NCBI GenBank assembly: GCA_000435715.1 | Contig: FR882600.1 | Coordinates: 209,922 to 215,119 of the forward strand | DNA from: Firmicutes bacterium CAG:145 | GTDB taxonomy: Bacteria > Bacillota > Clostridia > Peptostreptococcales > Anaerovoracaceae | DNA length: 5,198 bases | Direction: 5' to 3' | Shown here: in pieces, positions 5,130 through 5,198 of the stretch | Numbering within the stretch: the stretch's first letter is position 1 | Layout of the letters: the number at the start of each line of letters is the position of its first letter | Notes under the pieces: generated by a model | Told to the model about the DNA's origin: nothing | What the model saw: only the letters and a program-made list of their open reading frames with translations | The model's database searches: none | Made by a program: the position numbers and the translations under genes

Positions 5130-5198
5130 GGCGGCAGTCACGGTTTGCGCCATGTCTCGCCTTGCATTATTTCACTTATAAATATTTAAAGACCGCCG
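5130..5198. other. Downstream end of window, no gene seen
   Basis: Sixty-nine bases after the polymerase stop. A weak stem, aggcg (5129-5133) with cgcct (5158-5162), could form, but the loop is 24 nt and no continuous T run follows. The last 30 bases are AT-rich. No start of another gene is recognisable. Confidence 0.5.

Noticed and set aside
3831..5153. Minus-strand frames opposite the polymerase gene
   Set aside because: Shadows of a gene with intact catalytic motifs; no supporting signals.
5127..5170. Terminator after the polymerase gene
   Set aside because: Five-base-pair stem with a 24-nt loop and no T run; not convincing.

Overview
The window reads as chromosomal DNA of a low-to-mid GC Gram-positive anaerobe, most likely a member of the Clostridia. 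This rests on three things: strong AGGAGG-type ribosome binding sites, frequent ATA (Ile) and AGA (Arg) codons, and a gene pair (HI0933/YhiN flavoprotein followed by a COG2509-type FAD dehydrogenase) that is common in that class. I recognise the protein families from their motifs; no database search was possible.

Layout, left to right. From position 1 to 3352 everything is on the minus strand. A FAD-dependent dehydrogenase (1-1250) runs off the left edge and lacks its C-terminus. Its start lies 44 bp inside the end of a second flavoprotein of the HI0933/YhiN/BaiN family (1207-2484), so the two are probably co-transcribed and translationally coupled. A short gap with a probable hairpin terminator (2573-2621) separates them from a six-helix HdeD/DUF308-type membrane protein with a charged cytoplasmic-type tail (2627-3352). 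On the plus strand, 3873-5129 encodes a Y-family (DinB/Pol IV type) translesion DNA polymerase with intact catalytic acids and a QLSLF sliding-clamp motif. The last 69 bp hold no gene.

The unusual part is the 506-bp divergent intergenic region, 3367-3872. It has two good minus-strand promoters for the membrane protein gene: a distal one (3742-3771) that would give a leader of about 380 nt, and a proximal extended -10 (3377-3385). It also has one extended -10 promoter for the polymerase gene (3813-3842). Between the two minus-strand promoters lie two copies of a 31-bp repeat (30/31 identical, 3403-3433 and 3687-3717), each bracketed by complementary gcgg/ccgc ends. They flank an AT-rich core packed with overlapping 7-10 bp inverted repeats that offer mutually exclusive pairings. 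This could be an undescribed structured leader RNA, a small non-coding RNA, or a palindromic mobile repeat. It is the only part of the window that the protein genes do not explain.

I see no CRISPR array, tRNA, rRNA, transposase or phage gene. The two flavoproteins look like redox metabolism, the membrane protein may be stress-related, and the polymerase is for DNA damage tolerance. Nothing in the sequence shows that the three transcription units form one system.
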